Assembly (NCBI RefSeq): GCF_026013565.1
Contig: NZ_JAPDOB010000002.1
Location: 186,001-250,000, forward strand
Direction of reading: 5' to 3'
Length of the DNA: 64,000 nt
Source of the DNA: Sphingomonas arvum
GTDB lineage: Bacteria > Pseudomonadota > Alphaproteobacteria > Sphingomonadales > Sphingomonadaceae
Shown: positions 51,998-64,000 of the stretch, one piece after another
How positions within the stretch are numbered: the first letter of the stretch is position 1
How the letters are laid out: each line of letters opens with the position of its first letter
Made by a program: the position numbers and the translations under genes
Notes under the pieces: generated by a model
Database searches by the model: none
What the model was told of the DNA's origin: nothing
The model's input: only the letters and a program-made list of their open reading frames with translations

Positions 51998-54628
51998 TCA
52001 GGCGGCGGCGGCGCTGGCCGGCATCAGCGCCGCCTTCATCAGCGCGCCGCGCAGGTCCTCGATCTCGGCCGGACTGAGCTTCCGGCCGTCCGCCCGGGTC
52101 AGGTAAAACACGTCCACCGCCCGTTCGCCATAAGTGGCGATGTGCGCCGAATGGATCATCAGGCCCTGCTCGGTGATCGCGTGCGCCAGTCCTGCCACTA
52201 GCCCGGGCCGGTCGGTCGCATTCACCTCCACCACGGTGGTTCGGCGCGAAGCCCGCTCGGCCAGCGTGACCGAAGGCGCGATGCTGAAGGCGGTACTGCG
52301 GCCCGGGGCGGCCGCGGGCGCCGGCGGCCGCTCGGCCTTCAGCGCCGCCTCCACCGCCTGCACCAGCCGCTGGCGCCGCCGCCGGTCGCCGTACGGTCTC
52401 CCCCGCGCGTCCTGCACCAGCAGGTTGTCGAGCGCCATGCCGTCCCGCGTCGTGTGGATGCGGGCGGTGGCGATGCTCGCCCCCGCAGCGGCCAATCCGG
52501 CCGCGATCCGGTAGAACAGGCCGGGCCGGTCGGGCGCGAATACCGTGACCCGGGTGGCGCCGTCCTCCTGGTCTTCGGCTGTGACCGACGGCTGGGACTC
52601 GCCGATCCGCGCGCCGGCCGCCGCGATCTGGCGGGCGTTGGCGAGCACGGCCTCGGCCGGCTCGGCCAACCAGTAGCTGTCGGGCAGGCGCCGCGCATGC
52701 GCCCGCGCGGCCGCCGCGCTCCAGCCAAGCGCCTCCGCCAGCTCTCGCTGCCGCGCCTTCACCTCCTCGGCCCGCCCCTGCTGCTTGTGGCCCAGCCGAA
52801 GTCGCTCCTCCGCGGCTTCGTACAGCAAGCGGATGAGCCGCCGCTTCCACTCGGTCCAGATGCCCGGTCCCACCGCGCGGATGTCGACCACGGTCAGGAC
52901 CAGCAGCAGGCGCAGCCGCTCGGGACTTTGCACAATGGCCACAAAGTCGTCGACGGTCTTCGGGTCGGCCAGGTCGCGCTTGAAGGCCGTGTGGCTGAAC
53001 AGCAGGTGGTGGCGCACCAGCCATGCCACAGTCTCGGTCTCCGCCGGATCGAGGCCCAGCCGCGGACAAAGCCGCCGCGCGATCTCCGCGCCGAGCACGC
53101 TGTGATCACCCTTGCGCCCCTTGGCGATGTCGTGAAGCAGCACCGCGACGTACAGCACCCGGCGCGAACCAATCTGCCGGAACAGGGCCGTGGCGAGCGG
53201 ATGGTCGTCGGCCAGCTCGCCCCGCTCGATCTGGCCCAGCAGGCCGATCGCCCGGATGGTATGCTCGTCGACGGTGAAGTGGTGGTACATGTCGAATTGC
53301 ATCTGCGCGACCACCCGGCCGAAGTCGGGCACGAACCGGCCGAACACCCCGGCCTCGTTCATCCATCGCAAGACCACTTCGGGCCGCTGCGGGCTGGTCA
53401 GCACGGCCATGAACAGAGCATTGGCGCCCGCTTCCTCACGCACCCGGTCGACCAGCCTCGCATCGCGGGCGGCGACCCGCATGGCGTTGGGATGGATCTC
53501 CATGCCTTCGCGCGCAGCGAGGGTGAACAACTCCATTAGGCGGACCGGTTTCTCCCCGAGGAAATCATCGCGGGGGATCGACAGGCGTCCCCGATCGGTG
53601 ACGAAGCCGTTCAACCGACGCGGCCGCCGGAGGAAGGTCGGCAGGGCGAAGCGCAATCCCTTGGCCCCCAACTGCTCGTCCAGCTGGGCCAGGAAAACAC
53701 CGGTGAGGTCGCCGACGATCTTCACTTGGAGGAAGTAGAACTGCATGAAGCGCTCGACCGCGCTCTTGCCCGGCCGGTCAGCGTAACGCATCGCCGCGGC
53801 GAGCTCCCGCTGCAGGTCGAAGCTCAGCCGCTCCTCGGCCCGTCCGCTCAGCAGGTGCAGGTGGCAGCGGACCGACCAGAAGAAGCGCTCGGCGCGGTCG
53901 AACCGCCCGTACTCCGCCCTGGTCAGCAACCCGGCGCCGACCAGTTCGGCCGGCTTGCGGACGCCGTGGATGTACTTGCCAATCCAGTAGAGCGCGTGAA
54001 GGTCGCGCAGCGCGCCCTTGCCGTTCTTGACGTTGGGCTCCACCACATAGCGGCTGTCGCCCATCTTCACGTGCCGCTCGTCGCGCTCGGCCAACTTGGC
54101 AGCGACGAACTCGGCCGCGCTGCCAGCGACGACATCGCGCGTAAACCGCTCTTGCGCCTCGTCGAACAGGGCGTGGTCGCCGCCGACGAAGCGCGCCTCC
54201 AGCATGGCGGTGCGCACCGTCATGTCGCTCCTTGCGAGCGCGATCAGCTCCGGCACCGTGCGGACCGCCTGGCCGACCTTCAGCTTGCAATCCCATAGCT
54301 GGTAGAGCGTCGCCTCGATCACCTGCTCGCACCAGGGCGCGCGCGGGTGGGGCGTCACAAACATCAGGTCGACGTCGCTGAACGCCGCCATCTCGCCCCG
54401 TCCGTAACCGCCCAGCGCCACCAGCGAGACGCGCTCGGCGGTCGTCGGATTGCCGATCGGAAAGCGCCGCTTCGCCTCCTCGAAGGCAGCCAGCACCAGC
54501 CGGTCGGTAAGGGCCGCATAGCTGCTGGCATGCTTCCTGCCCGCGCCCGGCTCGGCGGCGAGGTCGGCTGCGATCGCCGCCCGGCCATCGGCCAGCATCA
54601 GCTCCAGCGCCGGCTCAGGTCCGCCCAT
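51998..54628 (-). CDS. glnD: Bifunctional uridylyltransferase/uridylyl-removing enzyme GlnD
   Basis: GlnD senses glutamine and adds or removes UMP on PII signal proteins to control nitrogen metabolism. The 876-residue product has the nucleotidyltransferase motif [19 protein letters not shown] (about 70-90). The HD hydrolase domain is present in [16 protein letters not shown]. Two C-terminal ACT domains follow, with [19 protein letters not shown] and [18 protein letters not shown]. Its start lies 14 bp inside mutS on the same strand, so mutS and glnD form an operon. Confidence 0.95.
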   Translation of the reverse strand: MGGPEPALELMLADGRAAIAADLAAEPGAGRKHASSYAALTDRLVLAAFEEAKRRFPIGNPTTAERVSLVALGGYGRGEMAAFSDVDLMFVTPHPRAPWCEQVIEATLYQLWDCKLKVGQAVRTVPELIALARSDMTVRTAMLEARFVGGDHALFDEAQERFTRDVVAGSAAEFVAAKLAERDERHVKMGDSRYVVEPNVKNGKGALRDLHALYWIGKYIHGVRKPAELVGAGLLTRAEYGRFDRAERFFWSVRCHLHLLSGRAEERLSFDLQRELAAAMRYADRPGKSAVERFMQFYFLQVKIVGDLTGVFLAQLDEQLGAKGLRFALPTFLRRPRRLNGFVTDRGRLSIPRDDFLGEKPVRLMELFTLAAREGMEIHPNAMRVAARDARLVDRVREEAGANALFMAVLTSPQRPEVVLRWMNEAGVFGRFVPDFGRVVAQMQFDMYHHFTVDEHTIRAIGLLGQIERGELADDHPLATALFRQIGSRRVLYVAVLLHDIAKGRKGDHSVLGAEIARRLCPRLGLDPAETETVAWLVRHHLLFSHTAFKRDLADPKTVDDFVAIVQSPERLRLLLVLTVVDIRAVGPGIWTEWKRRLIRLLYEAAEERLRLGHKQQGRAEEVKARQRELAEALGWSAAAARAHARRLPDSYWLAEPAEAVLANARQIAAAGARIGESQPSVTAEDQEDGATRVTVFAPDRPGLFYRIAAGLAAAGASIATARIHTTRDGMALDNLLVQDARGRPYGDRRRRQRLVQAVEAALKAERPPAPAAAPGRSTAFSIAPSVTLAERASRRTTVVEVNATDRPGLVAGLAHAITEQGLMIHSAHIATYGERAVDVFYLTRADGRKLSPAEIEDLRGALMKAALMPASAAAA

Positions 54629-57215
54629 CGGCCAGCGCCTTGAGGCGGTAGAGCGCGTCGAGCGCCTCGCGCGGGGTCAGCGCATCGGGATTGAGCGTAT
54701 CAAGCGCCTCCACCAGCGGGTCGCCGGCAGGCTCCGGCTCGCCGAGCGCCGCGGCGAACAGCGGCAGGTCGTCCAGGCCTGCGGCGATACCCCCGGTGGC
54801 GTCGCGCCCCGCTTCCAGTTTGGCCAGCACCGACTTCGCGCGGGCGACCACCGCGGGCGGCAGGCCGGCGAGCCGCGCGACCGCGATACCGTAGCTGCGG
54901 TCAGCCGGCCCGTCGGCCAGTTCGTGCAGCAGGACCAGGTCGCCCTTCCACTCGCGCGCGCGGACGTGGTGCAGCGACAGGGCGTCCAGCCGGTCGGCCA
55001 GTCGGGTCAACTCGTGATAATGGGTGGCGAACAGGGTCCGGGCGCCGACGGTATCGTGCATCGCCTCGACCACCGCCCAGGCGATCGCCAGCCCGTCGTA
55101 GGTGGAGGTGCCGCGCCCGATCTCGTCCAGGATCACCAGGCTGTTGCGGGTCGCCTGGGCCAGGATTGCGGCGGTCTCCACCATCTCGACCATGAAGGTC
55201 GAGCGCCCCCGGGCGAGGTTGTCGGACGCACCCACGCGGCTGAACAGCCGGTCCACCAGGCCGACCTTGGCCCTGCCAGCGGGCACGAAGCTGCCGGCCT
55301 GGGCCAGCAGCGCGATCAGCGCCACCTGGCGCAGGAAGGTCGACTTGCCGCCCATATTGGGCCCGGTGATCAGCCACAGCCGGTCGTGCGGCCCCAGCGC
55401 GCAATCGTTGGCGATGAACCGCTCGCCGGCCTTGCCCAGCGCCGCCTCGACCACCGGGTGGCGGCCGCCCTCGATCTCCAGGCAGGGGTGGTCGGTGACC
55501 TGCGGCCGGCACCAGCCCCCTTCCGCAGCTCGCTCCGCCAAGGCTGCCGCAACGTCGATCCGGGCGATCGCCTCGGCGGTCTCGGCGATGCGCGGCCCGT
55601 GCGCAACCGCCAGTGCGGTCAGTTCCTCGAGGTGCGCCTGCTCGGCCGCGAGTGCGTGGGCGCCGGCCTCGACCACCTTGCTCGCCTCCGCATGGAGGTC
55701 GGGCGAGTTGAAGCGGACCACGCCGGCCAGGGTTTGGCGATGCGTGAAGCCGCTGTCGGGGCTGAGCAGCCGGTCGGCGTGCCGGGCCGACACTTCGACA
55801 TGGTAGCCGAGCACCGCATTGTGCCGGATCTTGAGCGCCGCCACCCCGGTCGCCTCGCGATACCGGGCTTCGAGCGCCGCGATCGCGCGGCGACCGTCGG
55901 AACTGGCTGCGCGAAGGGTGTCCAGCTCGGGATCGAACCCCTCGGCGATGTAGCCACCCTTGGCGCCGTCGAGCGGCGGCGCTTCGACCAGTGCCGCGGT
56001 CAGCCGTTCGACTACGGCATCGTGCCCACCCAGCCGGGGCAGCAGGCGATCCAGCAGGGGCGGGCGGCCGTCCTCGGCGCCAAGCTCCGTCTGCAACGCC
56101 GTCGCCGCCCGCAGCCCGTCGCGCAGCTGGGCAAGATCCCGCGGGCTGCCCCGCGCCGCCGCCAGCCGCCCCAGTGCACGGCCGATGTCCGGCATCGCCT
56201 TCAGCGCTTCCCGTACCCTGCGGCGCAGCAACGCGCCCTCGTGCAGCCAGCCGACCAGGGTCAGCCGGGCCTCGATGGCCCCGCGTTCGAGCAGCGGCGC
56301 CGACAGGTCGCCGCCGAGCAGTCGCCGGCCGGCGGCGGTGACGCAGCGGTCGACCTCGGCTAGCAGCGATCCCGCCACCTGCCCGTCCGTCGTGCGGCAG
56401 ATCTCCAGGCTGGTCCGGGTCGCCGCATCGATCGCCATGTGCTGCAGCCGGGCGATCCGGCGCGGTGCGGCGAGGAAGGCGGTGCTGCTCCGCTGCGTGG
56501 CGTCCAGGTAGGCCAGCAGCCCACCGGCCGCTGCCAGCTCCGCCCGCGTGAGGTCGCCGAAGCCGTCGAGGCTGGCCACGGCAAAGCGCGCCTTCAAGGC
56601 TTGCTCCCCGCCGGCGCTTTCGAACCCGCCCTTGCCTGGCGTGCACTTGAGGCCCGGTACCTGACCGTCGGCGATGGTCTCCGCGGGGGACAGCCGCGCG
56701 AGCTCGGCGGCCAGCTCACCCGGTCCACAGGCGATTAGCTCGAACCGACCGGTGGAGATGTCGGCCGCGGCGATGCCCCACTCCTCCCCGGCGCGCCCGA
56801 TGGCTGCCAGCCAATTGGCCGAGCCGCTGTCGAGCAGCGTTTCCTCCGTCAGCGTGCCCGGCGTCACCAGCCGCACGATCGCCCGCTCGACCAGCGCCTT
56901 GGACCCACGCAGCCGGCGCGCCTCGGCCGGGCTTTCCGTCTGCTCGGCGATGGCGACGCGGTGCCCCGCCTTGATCAGCCGGGCGAGATAACTGTCGGCC
57001 GAGTGCACCGGCACGCCGCACATCGGCACCGGCTCACCCGCATCGGCGCCACGCTTGGTCAGTGCGATGTCGAGGCAGGCGGCGGCCGCCTTGGCGTCGT
57101 CGAAGAACAATTCAAAGAAATCGCCCATGCGATAAAACAGCATGGCGTCACCGGCCTCCGCCTTGAGGCGGTGGTATTGCTGCATCATCGGGGTGGCGGC
57201 GTCAGCTCGGGCCAT
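54615..57215 (-). CDS. mutS: DNA mismatch repair protein MutS
   Basis: MutS finds mismatches after replication. The 866-residue product has the mismatch-recognition motif [12 protein letters not shown] with the Phe-x-Glu (about 30-35). Connector, lever and clamp domains follow. The ATPase domain has Walker [36 protein letters not shown] and [10 protein letters not shown] short C-terminal extension leads into glnD. It diverges from the malic enzyme gene with 41 bp between starts. Confidence 0.97.
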   Translation of the reverse strand: MARADAATPMMQQYHRLKAEAGDAMLFYRMGDFFELFFDDAKAAAACLDIALTKRGADAGEPVPMCGVPVHSADSYLARLIKAGHRVAIAEQTESPAEARRLRGSKALVERAIVRLVTPGTLTEETLLDSGSANWLAAIGRAGEEWGIAAADISTGRFELIACGPGELAAELARLSPAETIADGQVPGLKCTPGKGGFESAGGEQALKARFAVASLDGFGDLTRAELAAAGGLLAYLDATQRSSTAFLAAPRRIARLQHMAIDAATRTSLEICRTTDGQVAGSLLAEVDRCVTAAGRRLLGGDLSAPLLERGAIEARLTLVGWLHEGALLRRRVREALKAMPDIGRALGRLAAARGSPRDLAQLRDGLRAATALQTELGAEDGRPPLLDRLLPRLGGHDAVVERLTAALVEAPPLDGAKGGYIAEGFDPELDTLRAASSDGRRAIAALEARYREATGVAALKIRHNAVLGYHVEVSARHADRLLSPDSGFTHRQTLAGVVRFNSPDLHAEASKVVEAGAHALAAEQAHLEELTALAVAHGPRIAETAEAIARIDVAAALAERAAEGGWCRPQVTDHPCLEIEGGRHPVVEAALGKAGERFIANDCALGPHDRLWLITGPNMGGKSTFLRQVALIALLAQAGSFVPAGRAKVGLVDRLFSRVGASDNLARGRSTFMVEMVETAAILAQATRNSLVILDEIGRGTSTYDGLAIAWAVVEAMHDTVGARTLFATHYHELTRLADRLDALSLHHVRAREWKGDLVLLHELADGPADRSYGIAVARLAGLPPAVVARAKSVLAKLEAGRDATGGIAAGLDDLPLFAAALGEPEPAGDPLVEALDTLNPDALTPREALDALYRLKALADGRT

Positions 57216-57256
57216 GAGGGGTGACGTTAAAGGGCGGCGGGTGTAACCGCCACCCC

Positions 57257-59523
<2,267 letters not shown>

Positions 59524-59527
<4 letters not shown>

Positions 59528-61626
59528 AGCCGCTCAGCGCTTGATACCTGTTCCGCCGCGCGCAGCGCGGCCAGGATCGCGTGCAGGTGCGCGAGGTCAT
59601 GCACCTCCACGTCCAGGTCGAACGTGTGGAAGCTGCCGTCGCGATGGACCTGCTGCAGGTTGACGATGTTGGCATCCTTGCCCCCCAGGATCCCCGCCAT
59701 TGCGCCGAGCGCCCCGGCCTGGTCGCGCAGGATGATCCGCAGCCGCGCCGGCGCGCCGTCCGAGCCATCGCCCCAGGCCAGGTCCATCCAGTCCGCGTCG
59801 ATGCCGGTCGCCAGTGTCTCACAGCCAATGGCGTGGACCTCGATCTCCTCGTCCTCCCGGCGCAAGCCGACGATCCGGTCGCCCGGGATAGGGTGGCAGC
59901 AGGGCGCCAGGTGAAAGGCGACGCCCGGGGTCAGGCCCCTGATCGAGATGGCGCGGCGCTGGGCCGAGCGGCGCGGGGTCGCGACGTCGCCGCCCGTCGA
60001 CCCGGGCATCAGCGCCTCCATCAGGGCTTCGTCGCCGACCCGCTTGCGCGCGATGGCGATCATCAGCGCGTCCTCGTCCTCCAGCTTCAGCTTCTTGAGC
60101 CCCCGTCCGAGCGCTTCCTTGGGTAGCGGCATCGGCAGCCGGGCGACGATCTCGTCGTAGATCTTGCGGCCGAGATCGACCGTCTCGTCCCGCTCCTTGT
60201 GGCGCACGAACCGGCGCACGGCCGAGCGCGCCTTGCCGGTCGCGACGAAGCGCAGCCAGCTCGGTTGCGGCTGCTGCGCCTCCGACGTCAGGATCTCGAC
60301 CTGGTCACCATTCTCCAGCAGCGTTCGCAAGGGGATCACGCGGCCGTTGACCTTGGCTCCGACCGTGCGGTCACCCAGCCGGGTGTGCACGGCGTAGGCG
60401 AAGTCGACCGGAGTTGCGCCCTTGGGCAGCTGGATCAGCTCGCCCTTGGGGGTGAAGGCGAAGATCCGGTCCTGGTACATCGCCATCCGGGTATGCTCGA
60501 GCAGCTCCTCGGGGCTGTCGGCATGGTCCAGGATCTCGACGAGGTCGTCGATCCACGGCACCTTCAGGTCCGCCGCCGGCTTGCCTTCCTTGTAGGCCCA
60601 GTGCGCAGCCAGGCCCTTCTCGGCCTGCAGGTGCATCTCGCGGGTGCGGATCTGGATCTCGATCCGCATCTTGCTGTCGTGAATGACGGAGGTGTGCAGC
60701 GACCGGTAACCGTTGCGCTTGGGCGTCGAGATGAAGTCCTTGAACCGCCCAGGAACCATCGGCCAGCGGCGGTGGATCAGCCCCAGCGACTTATAGCAAT
60801 CCTCCGGATTCGCGACGATCACGCGGAAAGCCATGACATCGGACAGTTGCTCGAAGCTGATGTGTCGCTCGGCCATCTTCTTCCAAATGCTGAACGGATG
60901 CTTCTCGCGCCCGGTGACCTCCGCTTCCAGGCCATTGTCGGCCAGGTGCAGCTTGAGACCGAGCCCAATCCGGCCGACGATGTCGCCGCCCTCGGCATGA
61001 AGCTGCGCCAGCCGCCGGGTGATCGAGGCGTAGGCGTCCGGCTCCAGCTCGCGGAAGGCCAACGTCTGCATCTCGTTCATGATCTCGTACATGCCGATCC
61101 GCTCGGCGAGCGGGGCATAGATATCCATCGTCTCGCGGGCGATGCGGCGGCGCTTCTCCTCCGACTTGATGTGGTGGAGGGTGCGCATGTTGTGCAGCCG
61201 GTCGGCGAGCTTCACCAGCAGCACGCGGATGTCGTCGGACAGCGCCAGCAGGAACTTGCGCAGGTTCTCCGCGGCGCGCTCGTTCTCCGATTGCGCCTCG
61301 ATCTTGGAAAGCTTGGTGACGCCGTCGACCAGCCGCGCGACGTTGGCTCCGAACAATCGCTCCACCTCGTCCGGTGTGGCGACCGTGTCCTCGATCGTGT
61401 CGTGCAGGATGCCCGTGACGATGGTCTCGTCGTCGAGCTTTAGGTCGGTGAGGATACCGGCCACCTCAATCGGGTGACTGAAGTACGGGTCACCCGACGC
61501 CCGGGTCTGCGAGCCATGCGCCTTCATGGAGAAGACGTAGGCGCGGTTGATCAGCCCCTCATCCGCATCGGGGTCGTAGGCCCGAACCCGCTCGACCAGC
61601 TCATATTGACGAAGCACGCCGACCAT
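59524..61626 (-). CDS. rsh: Bifunctional (p)ppGpp synthetase/hydrolase (Rsh)
   Basis: Rsh makes and degrades (p)ppGpp, the alarmone of the stringent response. The 700-residue product starts at ATG 61626, with GCGGGGCC upstream. The hydrolase domain has the HD motif ILHDTIEDT and LADRLHNMRTL. The synthetase has RFKDFISTPKRNGYRSLHTS. A TGS domain (FAFTPKGELIQLPKGATPVDFAYAVH) and a C-terminal ACT domain follow. Both active sites look intact, as expected for the single Rsh of alphaproteobacteria. It diverges from an HxlR regulator with 136 bp between starts. Confidence 0.95.
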
Positions 61627-61762
61627 GTGGCCCCGCACGCCGCGCTGTTGCAAGTGCGAACTGCTCTGGGCGTGCTGCAAGGCCGACCCCACGCTCACCT
61701 TTGGCCCTGTTCAGCACCGCGCATATGTGCTTCAATTTGCTTGCCGATTGATAGGAGGCAGC

Positions 61763-62284
61763 TTGGCCAGGGACAGCAAGCAAGTGGAGGCGTTCAAGGC
61801 TGCGGCCCGCAGATGCCCGCTGCCGAGCGCCATCGATCTCGTCGGGGAGCGCTGGGCGTTCCTGATCCTGCGCGGCGCCCTGAACGGGCTCCAGCACTTC
61901 GAGGAGTTTCAGGCCTGCCTCGGCATTGCCCGCAACGTTTTGTCGGACCGGTTGGCGAAGCTGGTCACCGGCGGCGTGCTGCGCCGCGCGGCCGACCCCA
62001 TCGATCGCCGACGGGTGGTCTATTCGCTGACCCGCAAGGGCGAGGCGCTGCTGCCGGTGGTGCTGGCGCTGCGGCAATGGGGGCTCGACTGGGGGCATGG
62101 CGGCAACGACCGAATCGTCGCCGATGTCCGCGACGGGCAGCCGATCGGCCGAATCGGGATCCGCGCGCATGACGGGCGCGAGCTCACCCTTGATGAACTG
62201 ATGTGGGTGGATGCCGACGGCAACGAGTATCGGCGGCCCGAGCCGCTCTTGCCGGTCAGCGAAGCGGTCAACGACGCCGCCTGA
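61763..62284 (+). CDS. HxlR family winged-helix transcriptional regulator
   Basis: A 173-residue regulator. TTG 61763 is chosen, with AGGAGG 4 nt upstream; GTG 61784 is an alternative. The HxlR motif CPLPSAIDLVGERWAFLILRGAL includes the Cys that senses thiol stress in some members. The recognition helix region FEEFQACLGIARNVLSDRLAKLVTGGVL and the wing DRRRVVYSLTRKGEALLPVVLAL follow. A C-terminal extension of about 60 residues is present. Its targets are unknown; the gene diverges from rsh and converges on rpoZ. Confidence 0.92.
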   Translation: MARDSKQVEAFKAAARRCPLPSAIDLVGERWAFLILRGALNGLQHFEEFQACLGIARNVLSDRLAKLVTGGVLRRAADPIDRRRVVYSLTRKGEALLPVVLALRQWGLDWGHGGNDRIVADVRDGQPIGRIGIRAHDGRELTLDELMWVDADGNEYRRPEPLLPVSEAVNDAA

Positions 62285-62298
62285 GCGGCGCCGGCACT

Positions 62299-62640
62299 TT
62301 ATTCGTAGTCGCCACCGCTCGGGGTCGGGCGCGGCGGGGCAGCGGCGGTCAGGCGCAGAGCCTCGGCCGACTCGCTCAGCGATGCCAGCTCGTCCGTCTC
62401 GTCCTCTTCGTCCATCCGGACGCGCTGCAGGCTCGAGACCACGGCCTCGTGCAGGTCGCGCGGACGGACCGTCTCTTCTGCGATCTCGCGCAAGGCCACG
62501 ACCGGGTTCTTGTCGCGATCACGATCGATCGTCAGGTCGGCGCCGCCCGAGATCTGTCGCGCCCGCTGGGCAGCAACCAGGACCAGGTCGAACCGGTTCG
62601 GAACCTTGTCGACGCAATCTTCGACGGTGACGCGCGCCAT
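62299..62640 (-). CDS. rpoZ: RNA polymerase omega subunit
   Basis: Omega helps assemble RNA polymerase and, in proteobacteria, forms part of a ppGpp binding site. The 113-residue product begins [20 protein letters not shown] and has the conserved [11 protein letters not shown], then [15 protein letters not shown]. An acidic tail follows. ATG 62640 is preferred over an upstream in-frame start because the family begins there. The nearby rsh gene encodes the ppGpp enzyme, but the two genes are separated by the HxlR gene. Confidence 0.95.
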   Translation of the reverse strand: MARVTVEDCVDKVPNRFDLVLVAAQRARQISGGADLTIDRDRDKNPVVALREIAEETVRPRDLHEAVVSSLQRVRMDEEDETDELASLSESAEALRLTAAAPPRPTPSGGDYE

Positions 62641-62759
62641 GACCGGCAGCCTCTTTGTTGCAAGCAAAGCTTGGGATGGAAGAGCGGCGACCTAGGCAGT
62701 GAACACCTTCAAGTCAAGGTTGCGGGCTCCAAATCCGTTTCAGGTGCGTTACGCCCGCG

Positions 62760-63971
62760 ATGCTTGCCACCCTCTTCCGAACTGTCCAACAGCCGGCCAT
62801 GGACGAGGACGTTCCAGCGCCGCCAACCGCTCCCCGGATCGCCGCCACCGTGGCCGGCACCCGGCTGGAATTGCTGGACAGGGGGACGGAGCGGCTGAGC
62901 GCCCTTTTGGAGCTGATTGACTCGGCAACAAGCAGCATCCGGCTGCTGTTCTACATGATGAACCCGGATGCGGCCGGCGAAGCGGTCGCCGATGCCTTGG
63001 TCCGGGCCGCCCGGCGCGGCGTCGCGGTGCGGCTGCTGCTCGACGGCTTCGGCTCGTCGGTGACGCCCGCCTTCTTCCAGCCGCTCGCCGACGCTGGCGG
63101 CAGCTTTATCCTGTTCCATCCGCACATCGGCCGCCGCTACCTGCTGCGCAATCACCAGAAGATGGTCGTGGTCGACGAGACCCGGGCGCTGATCGGCGGC
63201 GCGAACATCGACACGCATTACCTCAGCGATCGCGGCGACGGGCACTGGCGCGACCTGTGGCTGCTGCTGGACGGCGCGGCAGTGAAGGCGGCGGCCAGGT
63301 ATTTTGACGCCATCTACCGCTGGAGCGCCATCCCCAATGGCAAGATCCGCAGCCTGCGCCGGATCATCCAGCGCCATTCCCAGCGCAAGGGCGCATTGCA
63401 GTGGCGTTTCTCCGGACCGATGCGGCGCCGCAACCCGTGGCCGACCCAGATCGCGAAGGAGATCATCACCGGCAGCCGCTTCGACCTGATCGCCGCCTAC
63501 TTCTCGCCGCCGTTCGCCATGCTGCGGCGGATCGCCCGCATGGGCCGGCGAGGCCAGGTGCGGATCGTCACCGCCGCCCGCTCCGACAATGACGCAACCA
63601 TCGCCGCCGCGCGGCACACCTATGCCAAGCTGCTCCGCAACGGCGTGGAGATGTACGAATATCAGCCGGCCAAGCTGCACACCAAGCTGGCGATCGTCGA
63701 CGACGTGGTCCACATCGGCTCGTCGAACTTCGACTTCCGCAGCCTGTACCTCAACCTGGAGGTGATGCTGCGCATCGACGACGCCGGCTTCGCGGCGCAG
63801 ATGCGCGGCTATTTCGAGCGGGAATTGGCCGACAGCCTGCGGATCACGCCGGAGGTCCACAAGGCACGTGCGGGGCTGTTGCGACGGCTCAAGTGGACGA
63901 TCAGCCACTGGCTGGTGACCGGCGTCGACTACACGGTGACCCGCCGCCTGAACTTCGGCGCGGAGGCTTAG
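62760..63971 (+). CDS. Phospholipase D-family cardiolipin synthase-like protein
   Basis: A 403-residue enzyme with two HKD catalytic motifs: HQKMVVVDE (His about 132, Lys 134) followed by LIGGANI, and HTKLAIVDD (His about 307) followed by HIGSSNFDFRS. This arrangement is that of ClsC/ClsB-type cardiolipin synthases without the N-terminal transmembrane helices of ClsA. RLLFYMMNPDAAGEAVADALVRAARRG is the usual first-domain strand. Its stop overlaps a minus-strand stop by 4 bp. ATG 62760 is chosen; ATG 62799 is possible. Confidence 0.88.
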   Translation: MLATLFRTVQQPAMDEDVPAPPTAPRIAATVAGTRLELLDRGTERLSALLELIDSATSSIRLLFYMMNPDAAGEAVADALVRAARRGVAVRLLLDGFGSSVTPAFFQPLADAGGSFILFHPHIGRRYLLRNHQKMVVVDETRALIGGANIDTHYLSDRGDGHWRDLWLLLDGAAVKAAARYFDAIYRWSAIPNGKIRSLRRIIQRHSQRKGALQWRFSGPMRRRNPWPTQIAKEIITGSRFDLIAAYFSPPFAMLRRIARMGRRGQVRIVTAARSDNDATIAAARHTYAKLLRNGVEMYEYQPAKLHTKLAIVDDVVHIGSSNFDFRSLYLNLEVMLRIDDAGFAAQMRGYFERELADSLRITPEVHKARAGLLRRLKWTISHWLVTGVDYTVTRRLNFGAEA

Positions 63972-64000
63972 CTCCGCGGCTCGCGGTAAGCCCAGAACAG
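63968..64000 (-). CDS. Possible 3' end of a gene entering from the right edge
   Basis: The last 33 bp read on the minus strand as an open frame ending WAYREPRS and a TAA stop at 63970-63968. This stop overlaps the cardiolipin-synthase stop by 4 bp (TTAG), a pattern repeated at other convergent pairs in the window. The fragment is too short to identify. Confidence 0.4.
   Translation of the reverse strand: MFWAYREPRS

Overview
The window is chromosomal DNA from a high-GC alphaproteobacterium, most likely a sphingomonad (Sphingomonadales). The inference rests on gene content: a UrcA-family protein, a DUF2059 protein, EgtB/EgtD ergothioneine enzymes, a large TonB-dependent receptor, a complete SUF operon behind an Rrf2 regulator, a single bifunctional Rsh (p)ppGpp enzyme, and a glutamyl-Q-tRNA(Asp) synthetase. 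No rRNA, tRNA, CRISPR array, insertion sequence, integrase or prophage gene is visible. Coding density is very high. Many genes join by ATGA or TGATG overlaps, and several convergent neighbours overlap at their stop codons.

Layout. 1-10 kb: a partial DUF898 membrane protein, a lipoprotein subtilase resembling NalP, dapD, a CPBP protease, a DUF2059 protein, a thioredoxin-like lipoprotein divergent from a small LptM-like lipoprotein, galU, an HNH protein, gluQ, a HIG1 protein and a PduO-type cobalamin adenosyltransferase. 10-15.3 kb: DUF1440 protein, egtB-egtD, yggT, folD, an NTF2-like protein and marC, all on the plus strand. 15.3-23.2 kb: an EF-hand protein, then a membrane glycosylation cluster with two tandem paralogous polytopic proteins, a GtrB/DPM1-like glycosyltransferase, a methyltransferase, a GtrA flippase and a third large polytopic protein. 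23-28 kb (minus strand): a CFA-synthase-like methyltransferase, an MpaB-like oxygenase, a TauE-type exporter, rlmN, an IalB-like secreted protein and a 55-residue pilin-like protein. 28.2-33.7 kb: an NfrB/NfrA-like pair, UrcA, an alpha/beta hydrolase, gloA, gloB and a lipoprotein. 33.7-38.4 kb: an acyl-CoA ligase, gamma-glutamyltransferase and pyrD. 38.4-43.9 kb: Rrf2 regulator and sufB-C-D-S-T-A. 43.9-48.8 kb: a small secreted protein, a membrane-protein/XRE/hydrolase operon, thrS, a GNAT-like gene and infC. 48.9-64 kb: TonB receptor, glnD, mutS, a malic enzyme, rsh, an HxlR regulator, rpoZ and a PLD-family cardiolipin synthase.

Points worth a second look: infC appears to start at AUA, placed 8 nt after a perfect Shine-Dalgarno. 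An orphan Flp-type pilin-like gene sits below a CtrA-like box and overlaps a gene with no canonical start. A chromosomal Gtr-like cluster contains three candidate GT-C transferases. An XRE operon carries an inverted repeat overlapping its promoter. Five convergent gene pairs overlap by exactly 4 bp. No clearly new multi-gene system was proven; the glycosylation cluster and the pilin-like locus are the best candidates.
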